From: Celerinatantimonas yamalensis
Lineage (GTDB): Bacteria; Pseudomonadota; Gammaproteobacteria; Enterobacterales; Celerinatantimonadaceae
Assembly: GCF_046054155.1 (NCBI RefSeq)
Contig: NZ_JBEQCT010000002.1
Location: forward strand, 310,001-374,000
Length of the DNA: 64,000 bases
Direction: 5' to 3'
Position 1 is the stretch's first letter; each line of letters begins with the position of its first letter. A model generated the notes under the pieces. It was not told where the DNA came from, made no database searches, and was given only the letters and a program-made list of their open reading frames with translations. Shown here piece after piece: positions 1-9,017 of this stretch. The position numbers were made by a program, and so were the translations under genes.

Positions 1-1694
1 AGCGCTCATTGCTTACCCGAACCATCAATCCTTCAATAATGGCCAACGTCATGGGTAAATAAATGGTCGTGGTAGTTCCTTGACCGGGCTGGCTGTCAAT
101 TTCAACTCGCCCCTGCAAAGACTCAATTGAGGTTCGCACCACATCCATCCCGACCCCACGCCCTGAGACACCTGATACTTTGTCTACTGTGGAAAAGCCT
201 GGTTCAAAGATAAGTAAATAAATTTCTGAGAGATCTAACTCTTGATGAGCACCAACTAATCCACGTTGACGTGCTTTATTGAGAATTTTTTCAGCATCTA
301 GCCCTGCCCCATCATCGGAGATGGTAATTAAAATTTGCCCATCATGATGCGAAGCAGTCAAAAGAATGGTGCCCTTGGCCGCTTTACCTGCGGCAATACG
401 CTGCTCAGGGTGCTCTATTCCATGATCCATACTATTACGTAACAGATGCACTAACGGATCGCCCAAATGATCGAGTACCATTTTGTCCAACTCTGTATCG
501 GCACCTTCGGTTTGAAGTTGCACATCTTTATTAAGTTCTTTGCCTAAATCACGAATTAAGCGACGAAATCGGGCAAATGTTGAACCAATCGGTAACATAC
601 GAATATCAAAGGCAGTATCTCGCAGCTCAGAACCGAGCAGTGATAACTCCTCAGCCAATGTGTCAAGCTGCTCATTCTGTTCCACTCGGGCCACTTCATT
701 TAGTCGCGCTTGCACAATGACTAGTTCACCAATTAAGTTCATCAACATATCGAGTTTATTGGATGGAACTTTGACAATCTGTCCTTCTGGAAGCTTTCTT
801 TTAACGTCTTGTTGCGAGCTCACGCTTGGATTCGACGCCGGCTTAGAAGAGTGTGTTTCGGCAAGGGGCAATGGCTTTGAAGAAGGCGCTTCGGCCAACG
901 ATAAGTCTGGATTCGATTCGCTTAATTGCGCCGCGCTGAGCCATCCCTGCTCACCAATATGGGCCAGCACATCATCAAAACGACTATGGGTAATTTCATC
1001 AATCTTAATTTGCCAATCATCTGCCACGAAGATAAATACATCTTCAATATCATTGCGATTGGCAGGGCTTTGCAACAGCACTAAGACTCGAAGATAACAA
1101 AGCTGGGGATCAAATGTCTCAGCGGTCATCGTCGGTAATTGCTCATACACCTTCGATTGCCCCAGAGTGGCTAACTCACGCAGCAATGGCAGTAGATCAA
1201 ACCCCTCTTGAAAGGCCAACTGATTAGGTGTTATTTCTATCCGCCACAGTATATCTTTGCCAGCAACACGGGATGCTGAGACAACGTTCTCATTCTCCAC
1301 AACAACGGGATCGGCGGCCACAGACTGAGGCACAAATTCATTGAGTTGCTGACTCAATTGGTCACTCATCGCCGTTAACTCAATGGAAGGTTCCATCTCT
1401 TCTAAGAGCTGTTGAATATGATCACGACATTCCAAGATGAGACTAATCATCGCCGCTGAAAGTTCAAATTCACCGTTACGCGCCCGATCGAAAAATGACT
1501 CTAAATGATGGGTAAAAAGAGATAAATGGTCAAACCCGACCATACCTGCAGCACCTTTAATGGTATGCATCGCGCGAAAAGCCAAATTAATTTGCTCTGC
1601 ATCTGGATGCTCTTCAATCTCCAGTAACGCCGACTCAAGTGTATCTAAATGCTCTTGTGCTTCTTGGCGAAAGATATCGACCGCTTCATTCATT
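1..1694 (-). CDS. cheA: Chemotaxis histidine kinase CheA (3' end cut by window edge)
   Basis: Cytoplasmic histidine kinase that passes phosphate from its HPt domain to CheY-type receivers. The sequence shows an N-terminal HPt domain (about residues 1-105) with the phospho-accepting His43 in AMHTIKGAAG, a divergent linker, a dimerisation helix pair around residue 285-350 (NKLDMLMNLIGELV), and the HATPase domain with N box LLRNSMDHGIE, G1 box DDGAGLD and G2 box GRGVGMDVV. The window ends where the CheW-like domain begins, so the C-terminus is not visible. ATG at 1694 overlaps the end of the STAS gene by 9 bp, so the two are translationally coupled. It is the last visible gene of the operon MCP, CheY, STAS, CheA. 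CheA identity is very firm; which pathway it serves (swimming or an alternative output) is not shown. Confidence 0.95.
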
Positions 1695-1985
1695 ATTATG
1701 CTCCTGAGCTGGTACGATGAAGGAGTCCAGTGAAGTTAATTGCAACGCATTCAGTAACTCGCCCGTCACGCCCACTAGCGAAAGTTGATATCCACGTTGT
1801 TGTAAACATTGGTTCAAATACAACAACAGCTGTAGTCCACAACTATCGATCTCGTGAGTGGCAGTCGCATCAAACTGCCAGTTACTTTGCCATTTTTGCG
1901 AATTGATCCATTGCTGGGACAACTCCGGAACGTCATAGACCGTTACGGATTCGGGCAGTATTTGGTGATGAACAAAATCAGTCAT
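1686..1985 (-). CDS. STAS-domain protein (anti-sigma-factor antagonist / chemotaxis-associated)
   Basis: 99-residue single-domain protein. The conserved STAS phosphorylation motif is visible as D47-S48 in EIDSCGLQLL, followed by the hydrophobic helix and the LVGVTGEL strand-turn typical of SpoIIAA-like folds. In this family the serine is phosphorylated by a partner kinase and dephosphorylated by a phosphatase. Small STAS proteins also occur in alternative chemosensory operons between the response regulator and CheA, exactly the position here. It overlaps cheA by 9 bp and follows the CheY-like gene by about 20 bp. Family assignment is good; the partner and role are inferred from context. Confidence 0.82.
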   Translation of the reverse strand: MTDFVHHQILPESVTVYDVPELSQQWINSQKWQSNWQFDATATHEIDSCGLQLLLYLNQCLQQRGYQLSLVGVTGELLNALQLTSLDSFIVPAQEHNNE

Positions 1986-2006
1986 AACATTTCTCGTTGC
2001 TAGCCA

Positions 2007-2369
2007 CTAAGCTAGCTTAGTAACAGCATTAAGCAGAACCTCGGGTTTAAACGGTTTAACAAGCCACGCTTTGGCTCCCGCCGCTTTGCCCTCTTGTTTC
2101 ATGTTTTCCCCCGACTCCGTCGTTAGCATCAACACCGGAGTAAACTTATAGGCAGACTTTTGCTTCGCGGCTTTTAAAAAACTGATACCATCCATATTTG
2201 GCATATTGACATCACACACAATAAGATGAAATTTTTGTCCGTCTAACTTGGCCAATCCATCACGGCCATCAACAGCCTCCGTCACCTGATGGCCTGCATT
2301 ACGCAGAGCCATTCCCACAACTTGGCGAACTGATGCGGAGTCATCAATAACCAATATATTTTTTGACAT
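2007..2369 (-). CDS. CheY-like single-domain response regulator
   Basis: Stand-alone receiver domain of about 120 residues with no output domain. It has the acidic pair in VIDDSASVR, the phospho-acceptor Asp53 in LIVCDVNMPNMDG, the conserved Thr in MLTTES and the Lys in WLVKPF. CheA phosphorylates such proteins, and they act by protein contact. The start at 2369 is preferred over the adjacent ATG at 2372 because an AAGGAG ribosome site lies seven bases upstream of it. It lies between the MCP-like gene and the STAS gene in one tight operon. It could be a motor-binding CheY or a regulator of another chemosensory output; no motor genes are in view. Confidence 0.9.
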   Translation of the reverse strand: MSKNILVIDDSASVRQVVGMALRNAGHQVTEAVDGRDGLAKLDGQKFHLIVCDVNMPNMDGISFLKAAKQKSAYKFTPVLMLTTESGENMKQEGKAAGAKAWLVKPFKPEVLLNAVTKLA

Positions 2370-2382
2370 CATTGTCTCCTTT

Positions 2383-3582
2383 TTAGAAAAAAGTCAGATC
2401 GTCATTGTGACTCTGTGATGATGAATAGGTGAGGTGTTTGTCCCCACCATAAATTTGTCGCTCCATATCAGTGGTGGAACGCTTTTTCATATGCGCAAGT
2501 AATTCACCAACTCGTTGCTCAAATTGCTCTGGAGAATGCGCATCCGCTGGCAACAGTTCGATGAGTTCACCAAAGTGCTGTTCGACATGATCGATGATCT
2601 GACATAATCGATCTTGAAATTGCAGTCGAATGATCACCTTCGAGATACGCTGACTAATATCATGGCGCTGACGAATCAGTGCTAATGTATCATCAGTGAG
2701 AGATTGCATATGATCATCTAACTGTCCCAAGGTTTGGCTGATGGTCAATTCATGATCTTGATACTGTTGATGAACTTCACTAAATGTGCTTTGTACTGAT
2801 TTCGCCAATTTATCCATATCATGACTAAAAATATTGATGGTTTGACTAATCTGATCACCGGTTTTAGCTGAGCGTGAAGCAAGAGTGCGGACTTCGTCTG
2901 CGACCACGGCAAAACCGCGGCCATGTTCACCGGCACGGGCCGCTTCAATCGCTGCATTTAACGCCAGTAAGTTAATCTGTTCGGCAATTTTTTGTACATC
3001 TTGGGACGCTTTTTCAATGCCTTGCATCTGTTCGTGAAGTGCTTGGATCGATTGCACTGTATTATGATCGCGCTGGTCGGCTTCCTTAAATGTCTGTTTT
3101 TGTCCTTCAAACGCTTCACGAGCCATATCGCTCACTTTTCGTGCTAAGACAGAACGATGATCTATGTCGCCATCATCCTTATCGGTAAAAACTGCTGCAT
3201 CGAGATCTTGAACAATTTGTTCAAACTGCCCAGTCACATCCGTCACCGAACTATCCATATCATGACGACTACTAGCTAAAATGGCTTGCCACATCGGTAA
3301 TATGGTTTGCAGTTGCACCACTAAGTACTCAAGTTCACGTGACGCTTTATCATCAGTTTGCGCTTGAGGCTCGACTAAGCTGACGACGCGCTGACCGGAT
3401 ACGCTTAATGTCCACCATAATAACAACCCCCCCCCTAACGCCAGCAAGGCGCCATACCACCACGGCAGAGCGAGAAAAGCACAACCGACAACCAGCACAA
3501 AACTGGCTATAGCAATCAGCAGAATTTGTTGACTCAGACGTGCAACCTCTGCGTTCATGTCAGCGAATACCTCATCACTCAC
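2383..3582 (-). CDS. Methyl-accepting chemotaxis-like protein without periplasmic sensor domain
   Basis: About 399 residues from a GTG start at 3582, chosen because a GGGAGAG ribosome site sits five bases upstream; an upstream in-frame ATG at 3684 has no such site. Two closely spaced membrane segments lie near residues 18-60 (LLIAIASFVLVVGCAFLAL and GALLALGGGLLLWWTL) with only a few residues between them, so there is no periplasmic ligand domain. The signalling tip is canonical: EQINLLALNAAIEAARAGEHGRG region followed by FAVVADEVRTLA. No HAMP domain is obvious. It would feed CheA from a membrane or cytoplasmic cue, perhaps through residues 60-180. A run of nine C at 3427-3435 lies in the coding sequence and could be slip-prone. 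First gene of the operon. Confidence 0.88.
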   Translation of the reverse strand: MSDEVFADMNAEVARLSQQILLIAIASFVLVVGCAFLALPWWYGALLALGGGLLLWWTLSVSGQRVVSLVEPQAQTDDKASRELEYLVVQLQTILPMWQAILASSRHDMDSSVTDVTGQFEQIVQDLDAAVFTDKDDGDIDHRSVLARKVSDMAREAFEGQKQTFKEADQRDHNTVQSIQALHEQMQGIEKASQDVQKIAEQINLLALNAAIEAARAGEHGRGFAVVADEVRTLASRSAKTGDQISQTINIFSHDMDKLAKSVQSTFSEVHQQYQDHELTISQTLGQLDDHMQSLTDDTLALIRQRHDISQRISKVIIRLQFQDRLCQIIDHVEQHFGELIELLPADAHSPEQFEQRVGELLAHMKKRSTTDMERQIYGGDKHLTYSSSQSHNDDLTFF

Positions 3583-3902
3583 ATTAGCTCTCCCAAAGAG
3601 TTTATTAATTAATTTAAAGATTAGCAGTAATTGCAAGATATGCAGACTATCTGCAACTATTTGTCGAGTTATGCGCCATAACAAATGGACATATCAAAGT
3701 AAAAAGTGTAGCGATGAGGGAGGGAAAAACCTGACAGGAGCACTTGTTCTGATCAAAAAAATACAAATATTAAGTGCTAACTCAACGACGTTGTTCGACA
3801 AGGAATTCCTAGGCTAAAATTCAACGTCCAGTTTTCGGTTGCTGTAAAAAGATCCATCAACGATGATAAAACAAGCTTTCTTCTTGAGAACTACAGAGGC
3901 CA

Positions 3903-4440
3903 ATGACTGACCCAGATTTATGCTAACGTGATTATCGCGCTTTAATTGAGCGAGACTCGCAGTTTATTGGTATTTTCTATGCGGGAGTGACCAGTACAGG
4001 AATAGTTTGCATCGCAACAGGTGGTGCTCGGAAACCTCAGGCAAAAAATGTTGTCTTCTTTCTACCACGAGTTAAAAGAAGCACTAGTTGCTGGATTTAG
4101 TCCCTGCAAAGTATGCCGCCCCACTTGATGTTGTGAGCAAACACCCATCATGGTGCAACGTGCCTTAGCGCTACTGACGCAATCGACAGATATGCGTATT
4201 AGCGATGTTTAAGAAGAACACCGACAGTCGACTAGTTCATTAGGCGCTACTTTGACCGTCATTACCACATAACTTTTTCAAACCTATCAACACATGATCA
4301 GGATCAATCAAGCGATGAATGAACTTCAACAAGGAAAATCAACGACTCAGGTAGCCTTTGCCAGTGGTTATAAATAATTGAGCGAATTCGGCTAACACCT
4401 TCAAACAACTTACCAGAAAAGCGCCATCTGCAGCGGAGGC
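3903..4440 (+). pseudogene. Decayed Ada-type methylphosphotriester sensor/AraC regulator
   Basis: A translation starting at 3903 reads MTDPDLC, stop, then RDSQFIGIFYAGVTSTGI and ARKPQAKNVVFF. This matches the metal-binding N-terminal domain of Ada/AdaA, including the GVTSTGI(Y)C motif; the last Cys pair (SPCKVCRP) appears only after a frameshift near 4070. Further downstream comes VQRALALLTQ, and an AraC helix-turn-helix MNELQQGKSTTQVAFASGY interrupted by stops. Several stop codons and at least one frameshift mean it cannot make a full protein. No methyltransferase (PCHR) domain is recognisable. Family assignment rests on motif recall; the decay is seen directly. Confidence 0.7.
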
Positions 4441-4966
4441 TATCCTAAGCATTATCTACTTTATGTTCGATACTAAGTTTACCCAAATGAGGATGTATCA
4501 AAGATGGCTTTTAAGTTCCTAGCACTTTCTGAGCATGCGTTTAAGTCTTTTTTGACATGAATGATAGCGAGTTGGCTGAATGTGGGCTGTCTTGGATTGA
4601 CGTTGACGCTCATCTAGGGTATCTGATTCGTAATCACCTTAGCCAATAGCCTCGACCTCTTTTTATTCCGCATTGGGCTCTCAATTATTTAGCAATTGGA
4701 CTCTATTTTAGATCTATTTGCATTTACACCAACGTTATTTCCCCCCCCTTGCATACGCCTAACTCGCTTCAGTATTCACCAAAAAGATCAGAGGAATGGC
4801 TGCTGGGATTAGTTTTCCGCCAAATCACAGCAATCCAACAAATTAAAACGCGGCCATAAAAATCGACGAATTAACGCCTCTTATAGATATTTATGTCTAA
4901 AATTAGAACTATAAATATTGAAACAAAAATTCTGATGAAAGGCCGTTCTGTCATCAGTTGTTCTAT
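4441..4966 (+). other. Gene-free stretch upstream of the GGDEF-EAL gene
   Basis: No intact gene is visible. A short translation around 4554-4645 (MNDSELAECGLSWIDVDAH) faintly resembles the DUF1127 motif and may be debris. The last 100 bases are AT-rich and presumably hold the promoter of the following gene. No convincing terminator or RNA gene is visible. Confidence 0.4.
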
Positions 4967-7054
4967 ATGACTATGGAGACAGATGTGAAGACAGAATCAG
5001 TGCCCTTTCAATCTAAGTTTATTACACAGCACTGGCGCCGTGATACCTATACCTATTTATTTGCATTATCATTTATTGCGCTACTCGCAAGCTGTTCGCA
5101 TTACTTGACCCAACGTATTATTAAACAACAAGAAACAGCGGCAAAGGTGATTAACCTTGCAGGCCGCCAGCGGATGCTGACCCAACGCATTACCTTATTA
5201 GCTGGTGATCTAATAAGTAACGCATCAGTCGATGACCACTTTATACGCAATTATCAAAGTAACATTGATCATATGCTGATAGTTCATGATGCATTGCGTA
5301 ATGGCTCAAGCAAACTTAATATTCCTGCTCCCTCTCAAACTATTCGAGCAATTTTTAACCAATCTCCCATTTTTCTTAATCAACAAGTGACCTTATTTCT
5401 AACCCACGCTACAGAGCTTGAATCAACAAGCAATAGTGCGGCAGAAAACCGACAAATCTATCAGCAATTAAAACAAGCGGCTTATCACAAGCTACTGCAA
5501 TCTCTTGATGATTTAGTGCTTGAATATCAGCAAGAAAGTGAATCAGACGTGGCTAAATTACAAACTTACAATGTGATCTCATTAGTCATACTTCTGTTCA
5601 CGTTACTAGCGGAGGCTATATTTATCTTTCGCCCTTTACTATTAAATCTCTATCGCCGTGAAACGCAGTATCACCAGTTGCTCAGAAAGATGGAAGGAGA
5701 AATTGCAGAACGGGTTAAATTTCAAGTATTTAATGACCCATTAACAGGCTTATCCAACCGCTTATCGATGATTGCAAAATTAGAGACATGTATTCAACTC
5801 GCTAAACATAATGAAGAGCATCTAGGGGTTGTCTGCATAGGCCTTAGTCGATTTAGTAGTATTAATGACAGTTATGGTCATGAACGTGGTGATAGCGTAT
5901 TGCAACAGCTAGCAATTCGCTTAAATCAATTTATTGAGCAACGTTATGGCTTTATTAGTCGCATTGCCGGTGATGAATTTGCTTTAGCTCTAAATCAGCA
6001 AAAAAACCACCTTGAAATATTACATCTGATCCGAGAATTATCAGAGATCATTAATCAAGCAATGACAATAGGCGAGGACGAAATCCAATTGTCAGCCGTG
6101 TATGGTTTAGCTTTTTATCCTGAGGATGGCCATAAAGCTAACAACTTACTCACTCATGCAACGCAAGCAATGCGAATGGCTAAAACAGGAGAAAACAATC
6201 AGTTCCAACTGTTTCAACCCTCAATGACCGCGCAAATTACCCGTCGTCTCAAACTTGAACAACGCTTGCGCCGAGCGGTTCTAGATGACACACAATTGGT
6301 GCTGTTTTATCAACCTAAAATCGACCTACAAACCGGTGAAATAATTGGTGTTGAAGCACTCATCCGCTGGGAGCATCCTGAGGAGGGAATGCTCTCTCCC
6401 GCTGAATTTATCCCGATTGCCGAAGCGAGTAATTTTATCGTCGAGTTGGGTGATTGGGTGTTGGTCTCTGCCTTGAAACAGATAGCGCGGTGGAATCAAC
6501 TCAACCACTCGATTGAAGTGGCCGTCAATGTCTCGGTTAAACAGCTACTGCATGGAAACATCAGTCAGCGGATTTTTGTGTTAACCCAACAGATGAATAT
6601 TCATCCCCAGCAAGTACAGCTAGAAATCACCGAAGACAAATTGATGGATAACCTCGACCATATCATCACCCAGCTGCAACTACTGGAACAGTATGGCTTT
6701 ATTTTAGCAATTGATGATTTTGGTACGGGTCACTCCAGTCTTTCCCGATTAAAAAGTCTCCCGTTTAAAGTCCTTAAAATCGATCAATCATTTGTTGCTA
6801 ATATCACCACCGACAAAAATAATGCGCAGTTAATTTCCGCGATTATTAGTATGGGGCATTCATTGGATAAAATAATGATTGCCGAAGGCATTGAAACAAT
6901 TGAACAAATGAAGTTATTACAAAGCCTTAAATGTGAACAAGGCCAAGGCTATCTATTTTCACGTCCCTTACCTGCCCACGAGATCACACACCTATTACAA
7001 CATCCAGCCGATATGCGAGAACGGTATCTGCAAACACCATCTAAAACGATCTGA
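4967..7054 (+). CDS. Membrane GGDEF-EAL protein with PilJ-type sensor; likely c-di-GMP phosphodiesterase
   Basis: About 695 residues. A membrane segment near residues 25-45 (YLFALSFIALLASC) is followed by a type IV pili methyl-accepting-type domain (INLAGRQRMLTQRITLLAGD). A second membrane segment lies near 205-225 (VISLVILLFTLLAEAIFIF), then a GGDEF domain and an EAL domain. The GGDEF signature is degenerate (RIAGDEF instead of GGDEF) and no RxxD inhibitory site is present. The EAL domain keeps GVEALIRWEHP, DDFGTGHSS and LKIDQSFV. It therefore probably degrades c-di-GMP, with the GGDEF domain catalytically weak or serving as a GTP sensor. The start is ATG 4967; a TTG at 4958 is possible, and no strong ribosome site distinguishes them. 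The gene stands alone. Confidence 0.9.
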   Translation: MTMETDVKTESVPFQSKFITQHWRRDTYTYLFALSFIALLASCSHYLTQRIIKQQETAAKVINLAGRQRMLTQRITLLAGDLISNASVDDHFIRNYQSNIDHMLIVHDALRNGSSKLNIPAPSQTIRAIFNQSPIFLNQQVTLFLTHATELESTSNSAAENRQIYQQLKQAAYHKLLQSLDDLVLEYQQESESDVAKLQTYNVISLVILLFTLLAEAIFIFRPLLLNLYRRETQYHQLLRKMEGEIAERVKFQVFNDPLTGLSNRLSMIAKLETCIQLAKHNEEHLGVVCIGLSRFSSINDSYGHERGDSVLQQLAIRLNQFIEQRYGFISRIAGDEFALALNQQKNHLEILHLIRELSEIINQAMTIGEDEIQLSAVYGLAFYPEDGHKANNLLTHATQAMRMAKTGENNQFQLFQPSMTAQITRRLKLEQRLRRAVLDDTQLVLFYQPKIDLQTGEIIGVEALIRWEHPEEGMLSPAEFIPIAEASNFIVELGDWVLVSALKQIARWNQLNHSIEVAVNVSVKQLLHGNISQRIFVLTQQMNIHPQQVQLEITEDKLMDNLDHIITQLQLLEQYGFILAIDDFGTGHSSLSRLKSLPFKVLKIDQSFVANITTDKNNAQLISAIISMGHSLDKIMIAEGIETIEQMKLLQSLKCEQGQGYLFSRPLPAHEITHLLQHPADMRERYLQTPSKTI

Positions 7055-7374
7055 TTTGCATAAAAAGTAACGTCTGGCTCCCCGGTTAAATCATTGAACA
7101 TCTGCGGGTGTTTTATTCATCCATCTGCTTCTCATGCACAACGAACGAATACATCATATATACATAAATTTACAAAAAATGACAAAATATTACATATAAA
7201 AGCTATTTAGTTTGTCTTTTTTGAATTAAATCACCAAATTTTATTTAATTTTGGCAATGGAACACTTTATGCTAAAAATCATCTATACACAGCCATATTC
7301 ATGGAGCATATGACGCTGTGTATCGTTATTAAACATCGATTCAAATCTAAATATAAATATAATAAGGAGTGAAC
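7055..7374 (+). other. Intergenic region with promoter of the APC permease
   Basis: About 320 bases without a gene, strongly AT-rich between 7140 and 7260. It probably contains the promoter of the downstream permease, whose ribosome site AAGGAG is at 7364-7369. No clear terminator follows the preceding GGDEF-EAL gene. Confidence 0.5.
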
Positions 7375-8973
7375 ATGGCAGGCGGAGTTTTAAAACAAAA
7401 ACTTGGATTACTTGATCTCACGTTACTCGGTATCGGATCAATGATCGGTTCAGGCTGGCTTTACGCGGCGCTGAATAGTGCAGGCTTTGCGGGCCCCTTA
7501 AGTGGCTACGCTTGGGCTCTTGGCGCAGTTATTATTTTGTTGATTGGGCTAGTTTTCGCAGAATTATCAGCGAGTATTCCACGAGCCGGAGGGTTTGTGC
7601 GCTACCCCAACTTCACCCATGGCAACTTAGTCGGTTTTGTCATTGGCGTCAGTGCGCTATTATCTTACACCAGTACTGCCGGTGTTGAGGTTGAAGCGGT
7701 TCGTCAATATGCACTATTTTGGTGGCCGGCTTTAGGGCACAGCGATGGCAGCCCGACCGATCTCGGTTTTATCATGCAAATTGTGCTGCTGGTCTTTTTC
7801 TTTTTGCTTAACTACTGGAGTGTAAACTTTTTTGGACGCATTAACACATTAGTCACTGGGATCAAATTCATTGTACCCATCATTGCCATCATCACCTTTT
7901 TTGGTTTCTACAAAGGGGCAAATATGAGCATTCCATCAACCCATCCAGGCGGAGTGCATGGTATATTCTCGTCATTAACAGGCGCAGGCATCGTCTTTGC
8001 CTACCTAGGATTTCGTCAAGCAGTCGACTTTGCCAGCGAAGCGAAAAATCCACAGCGCAACGTACCACTTGCCATTATCTTCGCGTTGATCGCAAGTTTT
8101 GCCATCTATATCCTCTTACAATTTGCCTTTATGGGCGCCGTTCCAACTACGCTGCTAAAAACGCATGGTTGGCATGGTTTAGAGGGCGTCTTTCAATCAC
8201 CCTATGCTGATTTAGCGCGCTCTCTAGGGCTCACTTGGCTGATAAATTTGATCCTGATTGATGCCGTTATTTCCCCAGCAGGGACAGGCAATATCTATTT
8301 GGCGGGCGCCAGTCGAGCTTTGTTTGCTTGGGCTAAAAATGGCCATCTGTTTAAAATTTTCGGTCAAGTTGATGAAAAATCAGGCGTTCCTCGCGGCGCC
8401 CTGTGGTTATCACTGATCTTAGCCATAGCTTGGACATTGCCATCTGAGTTCCAAGTGTGGGGCGGTCTGATTGCGGCGGTCACGTCAGCAACCGTGTTTA
8501 CCTATATGCCAGGCCCAGTCAGCGCCGCAGTATTTCGTCTGCGTCGGCCTGATTTAAAACGTCCTTTTAAATTGCCAGCCTTTGTGCTCATCAGTCCACT
8601 TGCATTTATTGCCAGCACACTGTTGATTTACTGGAGTGGCTGGAGTGTTAATCAACTGCTCGTTCCTATCTTTGTCGCTGCATGGGTAGGCTATGCCCTA
8701 TTCGGTCTCAAAGAACAAGGCCTAGCCGATGAAATCAAACGCAGCGCGTGGTTGCTGGCCTATTATGTGGGATTGTATGTGATCTCCTATCTTGGTACTT
8801 ATGGCGGCATTAAAGCGTTAGGCTCAACGACTGCAATGGTTGCCATTGTATTGCTCGCACTAATCACCTACTTTTGGGGAATTGTGAGCGCTTACGAGCG
8901 ACCTGAGATCCCAGTCGAAGCAGATGAATTTGATATTATTACTGAAGATAGCAACGCTGTTGTCTCACTCTAA
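7375..8973 (+). CDS. APC-family amino acid permease (aspartate:proton symporter-like)
   Basis: Integral membrane transporter of about 532 residues with some 12-14 hydrophobic segments. It opens with the APC signature LTLLGIGSMIGSGWLY, the unwound first helix that contacts the amino-acid backbone. FAELSASIPRAGG after helix 2 and FASEAKNPQRNVP after helix 6 are also characteristic. Length and layout resemble the aspartate:proton symporter YveA group rather than GABA or polyamine carriers, but the substrate is inferred. ATG 7375 is five bases from AAGGAG; an in-frame GTG at 7369 lies inside that ribosome site. Monocistronic, ending at a bidirectional terminator at 8995-9014. Confidence 0.88.
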   Translation: MAGGVLKQKLGLLDLTLLGIGSMIGSGWLYAALNSAGFAGPLSGYAWALGAVIILLIGLVFAELSASIPRAGGFVRYPNFTHGNLVGFVIGVSALLSYTSTAGVEVEAVRQYALFWWPALGHSDGSPTDLGFIMQIVLLVFFFLLNYWSVNFFGRINTLVTGIKFIVPIIAIITFFGFYKGANMSIPSTHPGGVHGIFSSLTGAGIVFAYLGFRQAVDFASEAKNPQRNVPLAIIFALIASFAIYILLQFAFMGAVPTTLLKTHGWHGLEGVFQSPYADLARSLGLTWLINLILIDAVISPAGTGNIYLAGASRALFAWAKNGHLFKIFGQVDEKSGVPRGALWLSLILAIAWTLPSEFQVWGGLIAAVTSATVFTYMPGPVSAAVFRLRRPDLKRPFKLPAFVLISPLAFIASTLLIYWSGWSVNQLLVPIFVAAWVGYALFGLKEQGLADEIKRSAWLLAYYVGLYVISYLGTYGGIKALGSTTAMVAIVLLALITYFWGIVSAYERPEIPVEADEFDIITEDSNAVVSL

Positions 8974-8994
8974 ACATTGATGGTAAAAATAATA

Positions 8995-9014
8995 AGGCCA
9001 CCTAAAGGTGGCCT
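8995..9014. terminator. Bidirectional intrinsic terminator between convergent genes
   Basis: Perfect eight-base stem AGGCCACC / GGTGGCCT with a TAAA loop. It lies between the convergent permease and MFS genes. The minus-strand transcript continues into TTATTATTTTTA, and the plus-strand stem is preceded by an A-rich tract, so it can stop both. Confidence 0.85.
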
Positions 9015-9017
9015 AGC

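Noticed and set aside
540..1097. Plus-strand 185-codon frame
   Set aside because: It lies wholly opposite cheA, has no family features and is Ser-rich in the way antisense frames of such genes are.
3557..3817. Plus-strand 86-codon frame
   Set aside because: Half of it is antisense to the receptor gene and the rest runs through AT-rich intergenic sequence without a ribosome site.
7369..7371. GTG as start of the APC permease
   Set aside because: It lies within the AAGGAG ribosome site that serves ATG 7375.
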